Origin: an uncultured Flavobacteriales bacterium
Lineage (GTDB): Bacteria; Bacteroidota; Bacteroidia; Flavobacteriales_E; Vicingaceae
Direction: 5' to 3'
Assembly (NCBI GenBank): GCA_937901255.1
Contig: CALCHN010000042.1
Coordinates: 62,001-126,000, forward strand
Length of the DNA stretch: 64,000 nt
Below, one piece after another: positions 9,382 through 17,928 of this stretch. The notes beneath the pieces were generated by a model. It ran no database searches. It saw nothing but the letters and a program-made list of their open reading frames with translations, and was not told where the DNA came from. The position numbers and the translations under genes are program-made. How positions within the stretch are numbered: the first letter of the stretch is position 1; every line of letters begins with the position of its first letter.

Positions 9382-9400
9382 TTGAAATTAAAAACTCTTC

Positions 9401-10468
9401 CTACGATTTTAGTTTATTAAATGCTGCTTTGTTTTTGTTTGCCAATTGTCCGCAGGCTGCATCAATATCTTTTCCTCTGCTTCTTCTCACATTTACAATT
9501 AGGTGATATCTGTCTTCTAAAAATCGGGCAAACTCATCTGTTTTTTTTGCATCTGCTTTTTGAAAATCAGCATCATCAATAGGATTGTATTCAATAATAT
9601 TAATTTTACAAGGAACTACTTTACAGAATTCGGCTAACTCTCTAGCATCTTCTAAACTATCATTAAAATCTTTAAAAATAATGTATTCAAATGTTACTCT
9701 TGTGCCTGTTCTTTCATGAAAATAAATTAATGCTTCTTTCAGAATTGCCAATGAGTTCTGCTCATTAATAGGCATTATTTTACTTCTTTTTTCATCATTA
9801 GCAGCATGTAGCGATAAAGCAAGGTTAAATTTCACTTCATCATCTCCTAATTTTTTTATCATTTTGGCAATTCCTGCAGTAGAAACAGTAATTCGTTTTG
9901 GAGACATTCCCAACCCTTCGTTACTGGTAATTTTTTCTATGGAATCTAATACATTTCTATAGTTCAACAAAGGTTCTCCCATACCCATATAAACAATGTT
10001 GGTAAGTGGAGTGTTGTATTTTTCTTCAGCTTGTTTTTTAATTAATGCTACTTGGTCAAAAATTTCATCAGCATCAATGTTTCTTAGCCTGTCTAGTTTA
10101 CCTGTAGCACAAAAAGCACATGTTAAACTGCAGCCTACTTGAGAAGAAATACAAGCAGTCATTCTTTTTGGTGTAGGAATTAAAACACCTTCAACAATAT
10201 TTCCATCATGCAATCTAAATGCATTTTTAATGGTTCTATCCGAACTTACTTGTTCTTCGCTGGTAGTAATGGCATTAATCACAAAATTATCTTTCAATAA
10301 TTGTCGGGTAGCAAACGATAGGTTAGACATTTCATCAAAAGAAACAGCATGTTTTTTCCACAACCATTCGTAAACTTGTTTTGCTCTAAATGCCTGTTCG
10401 CCATGGGTTGTAAAGAATTCAATTATTTCTTCTTTAGAAAGATGTCGTATGTTTTGTTTTTTTGTCAT
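9401..10468 (-). CDS. rlmN: dual-specificity 23S rRNA A2503 / tRNA A37 C2-methyltransferase RlmN
   Basis: The 355-residue radical SAM enzyme makes 2-methyladenosine in 23S rRNA and in some tRNAs. The cluster motif CSLTCAFC places the iron-sulphur cysteines at 113, 117 and 120. Cys106, seven residues earlier, and the cysteine in DIDAACGQLANK near the C-terminus match the two methyl-transfer cysteines of E. coli RlmN (118 and 355 there). The GMGEPLLNY motif binds SAM. RlmN, not Cfr, is favoured by genomic context and length. A TAACTTTG box (minus strand, plus 10484-10477) lies almost on the start codon, so the leader may be very short. Confidence 0.95.
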   Translation of the reverse strand: MTKKQNIRHLSKEEIIEFFTTHGEQAFRAKQVYEWLWKKHAVSFDEMSNLSFATRQLLKDNFVINAITTSEEQVSSDRTIKNAFRLHDGNIVEGVLIPTPKRMTACISSQVGCSLTCAFCATGKLDRLRNIDADEIFDQVALIKKQAEEKYNTPLTNIVYMGMGEPLLNYRNVLDSIEKITSNEGLGMSPKRITVSTAGIAKMIKKLGDDEVKFNLALSLHAANDEKRSKIMPINEQNSLAILKEALIYFHERTGTRVTFEYIIFKDFNDSLEDARELAEFCKVVPCKINIIEYNPIDDADFQKADAKKTDEFARFLEDRYHLIVNVRRSRGKDIDAACGQLANKNKAAFNKLKS

Positions 10469-10524
10469 AAGGACTGCAAAGTTAATTTAATTAATTGATG
10501 CGATTTTAAATAAGCGAAAAACAT

Positions 10525-10532
10525 TATTTTTG
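10525..10532 (+). promoter_or_regulatory. candidate -7 box (TATTTTTG) of dprA
   Basis: TATTTTTG matches TAnnTTTG but no clear TTTG is seen 19 bases upstream. If it is used, transcription starts close to the ATG at 10543, which would give a nearly leaderless mRNA or favour the ATG at 10552. Confidence 0.4.
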
Positions 10533-10542
10533 AAACCCTAAT

Positions 10543-11658
10543 ATGTCAAAAATGAATAAGCAATTGCTTCATAACATAGCTATTACCTGTCTTCCTAATA
10601 TAGGAGCCATAACTGCCAAAAAACTTATTGCCTATTGCGGAAGTGCCGAAAAGGTGTTTTCTGAGAAAAAAGCGGCATTAGAAAAAATTCCGGGAATTGG
10701 AAAAATAAATGCTCAGCATATTTTTAGCAATAAAAAAGAAGCATTAAAAATTGCCGAAAAAGAATTACCGTTTATCGAAAAAAATAAGATTACCCCTATT
10801 TTCTATTTAGACAAAGCTTATCCTAAAAGACTAACCCATTGTGAAGATAGCCCTATTATACTTTACACCAAAGGCAATATGGATTTGAATACACAAAAAG
10901 TAATTAGTATTGTAGGAACAAGAAATGCTACCGATTACGGTAAAGAATTTTGTGAGAAATTGATTGCTGATTTAGCTCCTCATCAACCATTAATTGTTAG
11001 CGGACTAGCTTTCGGGATTGACATTTGTGCACACAAAGCCGCATTACAACATAATCTCCAAACAGTTGCTGCTTTAGCTCATGGCTTGGACAGAATTTAT
11101 CCCAATCAACATGGAATTATTGCTAAGCAAATGCAAGAAAATGGAGGTATTATTTCTGATTATAAACACGAAACCAATCCTGATAGAGAAAATTTCCCTA
11201 AAAGAAATCGCATAGTTGCTGGCATGGCTGATTTAACGATAGTGGTTGAGTCTAGTAAAAAAGGAGGATCGTTGATTACTGCCGATTTAGCCAATCAATA
11301 CAATAGAGATGTTTTTGCCTTGCCTGGCAGACTAAATGATGAATATTCTGAAGGTTGTAATTGGCTGATAAAAACCAATAAAGCGGCTTTAATACAATCG
11401 GCTAAAGACATTGAATACATTATGGGTTGGCAAGCTACTACTGAAAAGAAAAACACCAATCAAACAAAGCTTTTTGTAGAGTTAAGTGATGAAGAAAAAA
11501 CCATTGCAAATATACTTTCGGTAACAGACAAAATACCTATTGATAGCATTGCTTTAAAAGCGGAATTTCCTATGAGCAAAACTGCTGCTTTATTACTCAA
11601 TTTAGAATTTAATGGCATTGTAAAATCCTATCCCGGAAAAATGTATAAGTTGGTGTAA
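10543..11658 (+). CDS. dprA: DNA-processing protein DprA (Smf)
   Basis: The 371-residue protein loads RecA onto incoming single-stranded DNA during natural transformation. An N-terminal helix-hairpin-helix region is followed by the Rossmann core: VGTRNATDYGKEF, VSGLAFGIDICAHKAAL, AHGLDRIYP, FPKRNRIVAGMADLTIVVES, GGSLITADLANQYNRDVFALPG. A C-terminal winged helix (DprA_WH) covers roughly residues 310-371. The gene is present in many non-competent Bacteroidota, so it does not prove competence. The start may be the ATG at 10543 or MNKQ at 10552, depending on the promoter. Confidence 0.95.
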   Translation: MSKMNKQLLHNIAITCLPNIGAITAKKLIAYCGSAEKVFSEKKAALEKIPGIGKINAQHIFSNKKEALKIAEKELPFIEKNKITPIFYLDKAYPKRLTHCEDSPIILYTKGNMDLNTQKVISIVGTRNATDYGKEFCEKLIADLAPHQPLIVSGLAFGIDICAHKAALQHNLQTVAALAHGLDRIYPNQHGIIAKQMQENGGIISDYKHETNPDRENFPKRNRIVAGMADLTIVVESSKKGGSLITADLANQYNRDVFALPGRLNDEYSEGCNWLIKTNKAALIQSAKDIEYIMGWQATTEKKNTNQTKLFVELSDEEKTIANILSVTDKIPIDSIALKAEFPMSKTAALLLNLEFNGIVKSYPGKMYKLV

Positions 11659-11703
11659 TACTGTTTAAAATTAAAAAAAGGATAATAAGTTATGAAAAAT
11701 ACT

Positions 11704-12075
11704 CTAATTATCCCTCCACATAATTATTTGCGTTTTATTTTCATAAACCGAAATATCTTTTTTAAAGATAAGGTGAACTAAATCTATAAGTGGTAAAATG
11801 CCAAAACCACCAAAAGTTACCGAGTAAATTATAGGAGTTCGTTGGTGTGTTCCCATGTAAATTCTATGTCCACCCAAAATACCCGTAAAAATGGTAAAAA
11901 TAATGGCTTTACCTCTTTTAAATTTTACTTCTCCATTTTCCTGAATTTCCATTTGCACATCAGTTGCATGAAATATTTCTGTATTTAGGCTTGCCAAAGA
12001 ATCTTTTTTAATAGTGGAAGCCTGAATTAGCTCTGAAAACAAAACAAAGAGTAGTATAGGAAAAAAATACTTCAT
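11704..12075 (-). CDS. TM2-domain-like small membrane protein
   Basis: The 123-residue protein has a signal peptide or N-terminal anchor (MKYFFPILLFVLFSELIQAS), a short soluble stretch, and two C-terminal hydrophobic segments with GILGGHRIYMGTHQRTPIIY and GGFGILPLIDLVHLIF. The pattern of glycines and the GGHRIY turn is that of TM2-type domains, in which two helices are linked by a short loop. Function is unknown. Its start codon shares one base with the cysC stop, so it is translationally coupled to cysC and co-transcribed, although no functional link to sulphate activation is known to me. Confidence 0.7.
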   Translation of the reverse strand: MKYFFPILLFVLFSELIQASTIKKDSLASLNTEIFHATDVQMEIQENGEVKFKRGKAIIFTIFTGILGGHRIYMGTHQRTPIIYSVTFGGFGILPLIDLVHLIFKKDISVYENKTQIIMWRDN

Positions 12076-12680
12076 TATTTTTTGGAGATTAAAGGTAAAA
12101 TTTGTGCTAGAATAGTATTAACTGATTCTTCCACCGTTTTATGAGCAGTTTTTACAACAATAGCTGCGTTTTCGGGAGCTTCAAATGGAGCATTAATGCC
12201 TGTAAAATCTTTAATTTCTCCTGCTCGGGCTTTTTTATAAAGCCCTTTTACATCACGTTGTTCGCAAATTTCTATAGGTGTATCAATAAAAACTTCTACA
12301 AAATCTTCCTTACCAATAATTTCTTTTGCAGCATTTCTTATAGCATTGGTAGGACTAACAAAACAATTAATGGTAATTACACCACAATTTACAAATAGCT
12401 TAGAAACTTCGGCAATTCTTCTTATGTTTTCTGTTCTATCAGCATCCGAAAAACCTAAATTATTATTAATACCTGTTCTAATATTATCACCATCCAATAC
12501 TTGTGTTAAAAAGCCTTTTTGAACCAATTCTTTTTCTAAAGCAATAGCAATAGTACTTTTTCCAGAACCGGAAAGTCCAGTCATCCAAATTACTTTTGCC
12601 GTTTGGTTGAGAAGCTGTTCTTTTTCTTTTCTCCCAACAATTTGGTCGAAAATAGGGAATATGTTTTCTTGGTTTTTCAT
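12075..12680 (-). CDS. cysC: adenylyl-sulfate kinase
   Basis: The 201-residue kinase phosphorylates adenosine 5'-phosphosulfate to PAPS. Walker A is GLSGSGKS at 35-42, followed by LDGDNIRTGINNNLGFSDAD, which binds APS, and RTENIRRIAEVSKLF. No fused sulfurylase domain is present and no cysD/cysN lies beside it here. In Bacteroidota, stand-alone cysC often supplies PAPS for sulphated polysaccharides or lipids, so a surface-glycan role is possible but inferred. It is the first gene of a two-gene unit with the TM2-like gene. Confidence 0.93.
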   Translation of the reverse strand: MKNQENIFPIFDQIVGRKEKEQLLNQTAKVIWMTGLSGSGKSTIAIALEKELVQKGFLTQVLDGDNIRTGINNNLGFSDADRTENIRRIAEVSKLFVNCGVITINCFVSPTNAIRNAAKEIIGKEDFVEVFIDTPIEICEQRDVKGLYKKARAGEIKDFTGINAPFEAPENAAIVVKTAHKTVEESVNTILAQILPLISKK

Positions 12681-12699
12681 AGTGATGATGAATGAAGTA

Positions 12700-12707
12700 C
12701 AAAAATA
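12700..12707 (-). promoter_or_regulatory. candidate -7 box (TATTTTTG) of cysC
   Basis: Read on the minus strand, TATTTTTG lies 20 nt before the cysC ATG at 12680. No convincing TTTG is seen at the usual -33 distance. Confidence 0.4.
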
Positions 12708-12824
12708 GTTTTTTATGTTGAAAGAAAAACGACAAGCACAGTATGTATTCTAAAAACATTACAAGCTATCGATTTAAAATCTCTAATTAGTAATTTGTAA
12801 TTAAAATACTTCGTGGCTTTTACT

Positions 12825-12832
12825 TATCTTTG
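12825..12832 (+). promoter_or_regulatory. candidate -7 box (TATCTTTG) of deoC
   Basis: TATCTTTG fits TAnnTTTG and overlaps an in-frame ATG at 12830. It therefore argues that deoC begins at the ATG at 12851. The -33 element is weak. Confidence 0.45.
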
Positions 12833-12850
12833 GACTTCAATTTTTTAACT

Positions 12851-13762
12851 ATGAGTAATAAAAAAGTGATGTTAGATTATAATTCAACACCTGTAATTGA
12901 CCAGGTAGGTGTATTGGACAGAATAAACAGAATTACCTCAAGGAGCTTAAAAAAAGATGCTAAAATGCACGGATTAAAAATGGCATTGAGCATGATAGAT
13001 TTAACCACTCTCGAAGGTGCTGATACAGATAAAAAAGTCATTCAATTGTGCAACAAAGCCATGCACTTACACGATGCCATGCCTGATTTACCTACCGTAG
13101 CGGCAGTTTGTGTTTATCCTAATTTTGTAGCTACTGCAAAAAAAGCTTTAAAAGGCACCAAAATTAAGGTAGCATCTGTGGCTACTGCTTTTCCTGCCGG
13201 ACAATCAAGTAGGGAAGTAAAATTATTAGACACCAAATTAGCTGTTGATAATGGTGCTGACGAGGTGGATATGGTTATTAGCAGAGGGAAATTTCACGAA
13301 GGAGATTATAATTTTGTTTTTGATGAAATAGCTGCTATTAAAGATGCTTGTGGCAAAGCACGTTTAAAGGTAATTCTAGAAACAGGTGAGCTAGGAACAT
13401 TTGACAAAGTAAGAAGAGCTAGTGATATCGCCATTTATGCCGGAGCAGATTTTATAAAAACCTCAACAGGAAAAATTAGTCCTGCTGCTACTTTGCCAGT
13501 TACTTCGGTGATGTTAGAAGCGATTAAAGATTACTATTACAAAACAGGAACACAAGTAGGAATGAAACCTGCAGGAGGTATTTCTAATGCTAAATTAGCA
13601 TTGCAATATTTACTGCTGGTAAAAGAAACTTTGGGTGATGCATGGCTAACCAATGAGTGGTTTAGGTTTGGAGCAAGCAGTTTAGCTAACGATGTATTAA
13701 TGCAAATAGCGAAACAAACAACAGGCATTTATCAATCTAAAGATTATTTTTCTAAGGATTAA
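12851..13762 (+). CDS. deoC: deoxyribose-phosphate aldolase
   Basis: Starting at 12851 the enzyme has 303 residues. It cleaves 2-deoxyribose-5-phosphate to acetaldehyde and glyceraldehyde-3-phosphate in deoxynucleoside catabolism. The Schiff-base lysine is Lys203 in GADFIKTSTGK. NGADEVDMVISRG and MKPAGGISN are further active-site strands. An aldehyde dehydrogenase that could oxidise the acetaldehyde lies 665 nt downstream, and deoC and such a dehydrogenase are commonly adjacent in this phylum. Here the GxxExxY element separates them. Confidence 0.95.
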   Translation: MSNKKVMLDYNSTPVIDQVGVLDRINRITSRSLKKDAKMHGLKMALSMIDLTTLEGADTDKKVIQLCNKAMHLHDAMPDLPTVAAVCVYPNFVATAKKALKGTKIKVASVATAFPAGQSSREVKLLDTKLAVDNGADEVDMVISRGKFHEGDYNFVFDEIAAIKDACGKARLKVILETGELGTFDKVRRASDIAIYAGADFIKTSTGKISPAATLPVTSVMLEAIKDYYYKTGTQVGMKPAGGISNAKLALQYLLLVKETLGDAWLTNEWFRFGASSLANDVLMQIAKQTTGIYQSKDYFSKD

Positions 13763-13772
13763 TAGTAAACCG

Positions 13773-13887
13773 TAACCGCAAAGAAGTAAAGGTTTCGCAT
13801 AGCACACAAAGAGACAACAAAAAGTTAAAAGACAAAAAAGAAGGTTAACCGCAAAGACATTAAGTTTTACGCAAAGCACACAAAGAG
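13773..13887 (+). repeat. tandem pair of CCGCAAAGA-type short repeats left of the GxxExxY gene
   Basis: Two imperfect direct copies of about 41 bases lie at 13773-13813 and 13846-13887. Both begin TAACCGCAAAGA and end GCACACAAAGAG, with a variable middle. They sit immediately upstream of the GxxExxY reading frame. This is noncoding sequence. A minus-strand reading frame across it has no recognisable protein character. Confidence 0.8.
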
Positions 13888-13922
13888 AAAGTAAAAATCA
13901 AATAACCCCAAAGAATAAGATA

Positions 13923-14300
13923 ATGACCGAAAATGAGTTGTCAAATATAGTTATAGGAATTGCAATTGATGTGCATAGAACTTTAGGTCCAGGGTTGTTA
14001 GAAAATGCTTATAAAGAATGTTTGTTTTACAAACTAAGAAAGGAAGGATTTTTAGTTGAAAAAGAAAAGGTAATGCCTTTGGTTTATGAGGATATAAAAT
14101 TAGATTGTGGTTATAGGATAGATTTGTTGGTTGAAAATAAGTTGGTATTAGAACTTAAAAGTGTTGAGGAATTAAATGATGTTCATTTTGCCCAAACCTT
14201 AACATACCTTAAATTAGGAAAGTTTAAATTAGGACTTCTAATAAACTTTAACGTTGATTTATTAAAACATGGGATAAAACGAGTAGTAAATAAATTATAA
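13923..14300 (+). CDS. GxxExxY protein (PD-(D/E)xK-like)
   Basis: The 125-residue protein carries the name-giving motif GLLENAY at residues 24-30. A nuclease-like core follows: DCGYRIDLLV with Asp67, and LVLELKSV with Glu77 and Lys79, matching the D...ExK arrangement of PD-(D/E)xK enzymes. Its biochemical role is not known to me. Such genes occur in many bacteria as scattered single genes embedded in short GCAAAG- or GCAGATT-type repeats, and this copy is bracketed by two direct copies on its left and an inverted copy on its right. That suggests a mobile or repeat-linked cassette, which is inference. Confidence 0.88.
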   Translation: MTENELSNIVIGIAIDVHRTLGPGLLENAYKECLFYKLRKEGFLVEKEKVMPLVYEDIKLDCGYRIDLLVENKLVLELKSVEELNDVHFAQTLTYLKLGKFKLGLLINFNVDLLKHGIKRVVNKL

Positions 14301-14378
14301 AACTTATAATTCTTAGGTACAATAAATAGTAATAATAGATAAAAATAAAAAGTAGAAAAAACATTAAAAAACCTTACC

Positions 14379-14412
14379 GACCTTTGCGGAAACATAGCGT
14401 CTTTGCGGTAAA
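14379..14412 (-). repeat. inverted copy of the CCGCAAAGA repeat right of the GxxExxY gene
   Basis: On the minus strand this reads TTTACCGCAAAGACGC, then TATGTTT, then CCGCAAAG. It is the same unit as at 13773-13887, facing the opposite way. Together they bracket the GxxExxY gene. Confidence 0.75.
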
Positions 14413-14427
14413 ACAATAATATACACC

Positions 14428-15891
14428 ATGACTAAAATAAATTTGAATTCGACTTGGGAGTTTGCTCCTTCATTAGAAAGCACCGACCACATTAACTTAA
14501 AGAAACAATATGAGTTGTTTATAGGAGGAAAATGGGTAAAACCAAGTTCAGGAAAATATTTTGATACGGTAAATCCTGCTACGGAAGAAAAATTAGCTTC
14601 TATTGCGGAGGCTAATGATAAAGATGTAGATAAAGCAGTAAAAGCAGCCAGAAAAGCTTATAATGAAGTGTGGAGTAAAATGCCTGCAAGCGAAAGAGGA
14701 AAATACATTTACCGCATTGCCAGATTAATACAAGAAAGAGCTAGAGAGTTTGCTGTAATAGAAACGCTGGATGGTGGTAAACCCATTAGAGAAGCGAGAG
14801 ATATTGATGTTCCTTTGGCTGCAGCACATTTTTTCTATTATGCTGGTTGGGCAGATAAATTAGACTATGCTTTTCCTAATAGAAATCCGATGCCTCTGGG
14901 TGTTGCAGGACAAATAGTACCTTGGAATTTTCCATTGTTGATGGTGGCTTGGAAAATAGCTCCAGCTTTGGTTACAGGAAATACAGTTGTATTAAAACCA
15001 GCCGAGACCACACCGCTTACAGCCTTAAAATTAGCTGAAATTATTCAAGAAGCAGGTTTGCCTGATGGAGTAGTAAATATTATTACTGGAGCAGGAGCTA
15101 CGGGAGCAGCAATTGTTAATCATGAGGGTATAGATAAAATTGCATTTACAGGCTCTACAGGTGTAGGAAAAATTATTCAAAATGCTATTGCCGGAACCAA
15201 CAAAAAAGCTACGTTAGAATTAGGAGGAAAAGCGGCTAACATTATTTTTGAAGATGCAGCTTTAGATCAAGCTGTAGAAGGAATTATTAACGGAATTTAT
15301 TTTAATCAAGGACATGTTTGTTGTGCGGGTTCGCGTTTGTTTGTACAAGAATCTGTTTATGATGTGGTAATGCGAAAATTAAAAGATAGAATGGCTTCTT
15401 TGGTAGTTGGAAATCCGTTGGATAAAAACACCGACATTGGTGCTATTAATTCTAAAGAACAACTTAACACCATTAATAATTATTTGAAAATAGGAAAAGC
15501 TGAAGGAGCAGAGATGTACCAAACGGATTGTTCCTTACCCAAAAAAGGGTATTGGTGTAAGCCTACTTTATTTACAGGCGTTTCGCAATCTAACAGAATA
15601 GTTCAGGAAGAAATTTTTGGACCCGTGTTGGCTGTACAAACATTTAGAACGGTAGCAGAGGTTATAGAAAAAGCGAATAATACGCCTTACGGACTTTCAG
15701 CTGGAGTATGGACAGATAAAGGGTCTAAATTATTTAACATGACCTCGCAATTAAAAGCAGGTGTAATTTGGGGAAATACCTTCAATAAATTTGATCCATC
15801 ATCGCCATTTGGTGGGTTTAAAGAAAGCGGCTTTGGTAGAGAAGGTGGCTTACACGGTTTAAAGGCTTATTTGAAGGTTATGGGTAGTTAG
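14428..15891 (+). CDS. NAD(P)-dependent aldehyde dehydrogenase
   Basis: The 487-residue enzyme of the classical ALDH superfamily oxidises an aldehyde to the acid. Residues seen are the cofactor-binding PWNFPL, the FTGSTGVGK Rossmann loop, the general base Glu264 in LELGGK, and the nucleophilic Cys298 or Cys299 in GHVCCAGSR. FGPVLAVQTF and SPFGGFKESGFGRE complete the fold. The likely substrate is acetaldehyde from deoC upstream; this is inferred from position. The start at 14428 is preceded by the right-hand repeat, so its original deoC-coupled promoter arrangement has been disrupted. It abuts the next, convergent gene with no gap. Confidence 0.9.
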   Translation: MTKINLNSTWEFAPSLESTDHINLKKQYELFIGGKWVKPSSGKYFDTVNPATEEKLASIAEANDKDVDKAVKAARKAYNEVWSKMPASERGKYIYRIARLIQERAREFAVIETLDGGKPIREARDIDVPLAAAHFFYYAGWADKLDYAFPNRNPMPLGVAGQIVPWNFPLLMVAWKIAPALVTGNTVVLKPAETTPLTALKLAEIIQEAGLPDGVVNIITGAGATGAAIVNHEGIDKIAFTGSTGVGKIIQNAIAGTNKKATLELGGKAANIIFEDAALDQAVEGIINGIYFNQGHVCCAGSRLFVQESVYDVVMRKLKDRMASLVVGNPLDKNTDIGAINSKEQLNTINNYLKIGKAEGAEMYQTDCSLPKKGYWCKPTLFTGVSQSNRIVQEEIFGPVLAVQTFRTVAEVIEKANNTPYGLSAGVWTDKGSKLFNMTSQLKAGVIWGNTFNKFDPSSPFGGFKESGFGREGGLHGLKAYLKVMGS

Positions 15892-17892
15892 TTATTCAAC
15901 AATTACTTCTAATACTTCACCTTTTATATCTTCGGAAGGGAAAGGGATAAAGTTTTGATTGAATGGAGCTTCTGGCCACCAATTTTCTAAGTGCCATTCT
16001 TGGGTTACAACTAATAACATTTGATTGTTAGGTATAGAGCTATATTCGGAATTTATATAGCCAATTGTAGTTAATTGGTTTTTTTCGGGACCAATTTTCC
16101 AAATAATTTCTTCGGGTTTCCATTCTATTTGAAACCAATAATAATCATTACCAAATAATTCTTCATTTAAAGCTCCATATTTACCTGTTACAGCTTGATA
16201 CCAAGTATCCCAACGGTGTAATTCAAAAGAGTTATTTTGATAAGGCACTTTAAAAACACCATGACTTAACTTTTGGGCATCATCGCAAGCTAAATCCCAA
16301 TTTGTAAAAGTTACCATTACTTTATTTGAATCAGACAACGGTTCTTTAGGTTTTTTTGAAGCATCGCCACCATAAGAAGAAACAGGCCAGTATCTAGCTG
16401 ATTTAACGATTTCAATATCAATTTCTGAATAATTAGTTTCCCTTTGATAGTTAATGGCTCCATTTCCATCATAGGTTTTTGGTACAAATCCATTTTTAGT
16501 CGAACAAGGTCTTCTTTGATTCCACTCCCCATTTTGATAGATTAGCCAAATAGCATTAGTTAAGCCATTCCATAATAAATCTTTGTTTAATAACCGCGGC
16601 AATTTTGCTTTAACGCTATACTTTCCGTAAGTTAATCCATGACGAGTAATAATTCCTACATTTTCTTTTCTATAATTAGTATCTTTTACTGCTGGATTTA
16701 ATAAAGTAACTTTATTATTTGTACTATCAGGAATTACGGTTTTACAAGGGCAATGACTAATTTCAATTGGTGTTTTAATTTGTTTTTGTTCTTTTTTTAA
16801 AGAATTGTAATAATTTTTTCTAGTATATTTATTTCCGGTAACATCAGCAGTAACAGGAATATTATTAAAAGTAAAATGGGGGTTAAATGAGCTTATAAAT
16901 TGTTCAAAATGGGCATTTTTTAACAACAATTGACTTTCGTTACATTTGGTTGAATAGTGGGTAGTGTCATAGTTAGGTTTAAAAAAAGACTCTTTATTAA
17001 TAAAAACGCCATTTTTAAATGAAGGTTGGGCATTTAGTTTCAATGAATTTTTACTTAATATGCTTGAATATTCTGCATCAATATCGTTACTAAAAAAAGA
17101 AAATGGATTAACATACTTACTATCCTTATTTTTTAATGAAATATTTTGAATGTAATTTGGAACAACTTTATTCAATTCATTTTCATCAGCAAAAACCACT
17201 AGCAAAAATTCGTAATTTCCAACTCTCACATTTCTCTTCCACCTATTATTTATATCTCCACCAAAGTTTCTATCTTGTTTTGCTGTATAAACAGCATCTC
17301 TGTATATTTGTGTTTCTAATTTAATATTGTTTGCAAGTGCTTTTTCTGTAACTGCACTTAGCCAATCAGGATTGTTTTTGATGGCACTTATCTTATTTTC
17401 AATTTCTATATCACTTACTGGCCCAATTTTTTTAGAACCATAAAATTGTTGCTCATTTCTTGGATTACCTACAATTCTGAAGCTATCTTGAATCAAATAC
17501 GAAGAGCCATCTGATGGTATTAGCTCTGTTTCTTTAAAAGTAATTGAGGGGTCTTCCCAGCTACCATAAAAATTTTCATGAGAAAAGGGGTGAGATTCAT
17601 CAAACTTATATGAACTATTTTGGTAATATATTTTATAATAGAATTTTTTAGGCATTTTGGAGTTATTAGTAATTTCAAATTGAAAATGAAATTTTCCATC
17701 ATTACTTTGATTAATAGAGGGAACAACAAAGCCATTTTCATAAGCATCGCTGAAATCTAGAGACAATGTTAAAGGTGATTTTTGAGAATCAAAATTAGAA
17801 ATAGGACTAAACCCTGAGATATTAAAAGAGTCCTCAAATATGCTACACGAAAAATTTAGAAATAATAAAGAGGCAATTAAAAGCTTACGCAT
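15892..17892 (-). CDS. lipoprotein with C-terminal GH16-like domain
   Basis: From the ATG at 17892 the protein has 666 residues. The earlier start at 17943 would precede the signal peptide with a basic stretch and overlap the divergent gene. A lipobox is seen in LLIASLLFLNFSCSIFED. The last third resembles a GH16 beta-jelly-roll: YGKYSVKAKLP, NAIWLIYQ, the EIDIE catalytic-type motif near residues 488-493, DYYWFQIEWKPEEIIW and MLLVVTQEW. GH16 enzymes cut beta-glucans, agar or carrageenan. The N-terminal 400 residues are unrecognised. It is divergent from the surface-glycan operon starting at 17929, so a role at the surface on the same or a foreign glycan is likely. Confidence 0.7.
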   Translation of the reverse strand: MRKLLIASLLFLNFSCSIFEDSFNISGFSPISNFDSQKSPLTLSLDFSDAYENGFVVPSINQSNDGKFHFQFEITNNSKMPKKFYYKIYYQNSSYKFDESHPFSHENFYGSWEDPSITFKETELIPSDGSSYLIQDSFRIVGNPRNEQQFYGSKKIGPVSDIEIENKISAIKNNPDWLSAVTEKALANNIKLETQIYRDAVYTAKQDRNFGGDINNRWKRNVRVGNYEFLLVVFADENELNKVVPNYIQNISLKNKDSKYVNPFSFFSNDIDAEYSSILSKNSLKLNAQPSFKNGVFINKESFFKPNYDTTHYSTKCNESQLLLKNAHFEQFISSFNPHFTFNNIPVTADVTGNKYTRKNYYNSLKKEQKQIKTPIEISHCPCKTVIPDSTNNKVTLLNPAVKDTNYRKENVGIITRHGLTYGKYSVKAKLPRLLNKDLLWNGLTNAIWLIYQNGEWNQRRPCSTKNGFVPKTYDGNGAINYQRETNYSEIDIEIVKSARYWPVSSYGGDASKKPKEPLSDSNKVMVTFTNWDLACDDAQKLSHGVFKVPYQNNSFELHRWDTWYQAVTGKYGALNEELFGNDYYWFQIEWKPEEIIWKIGPEKNQLTTIGYINSEYSSIPNNQMLLVVTQEWHLENWWPEAPFNQNFIPFPSEDIKGEVLEVIVE

Positions 17893-17928
17893 TAGAATTA
17901 GGTTGAAAATTTTTATTTTCTTTGTTTT

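Noticed and set aside
12075..12680. Full sulphate assimilation operon
   Set aside because: Only cysC is present; cysD, cysN, cysH and transporter genes are not in the window.
13773..13887. Possible CRISPR repeats
   Set aside because: Only two imperfect direct copies with no spacer regularity; they belong to a short-repeat family around the GxxExxY gene.
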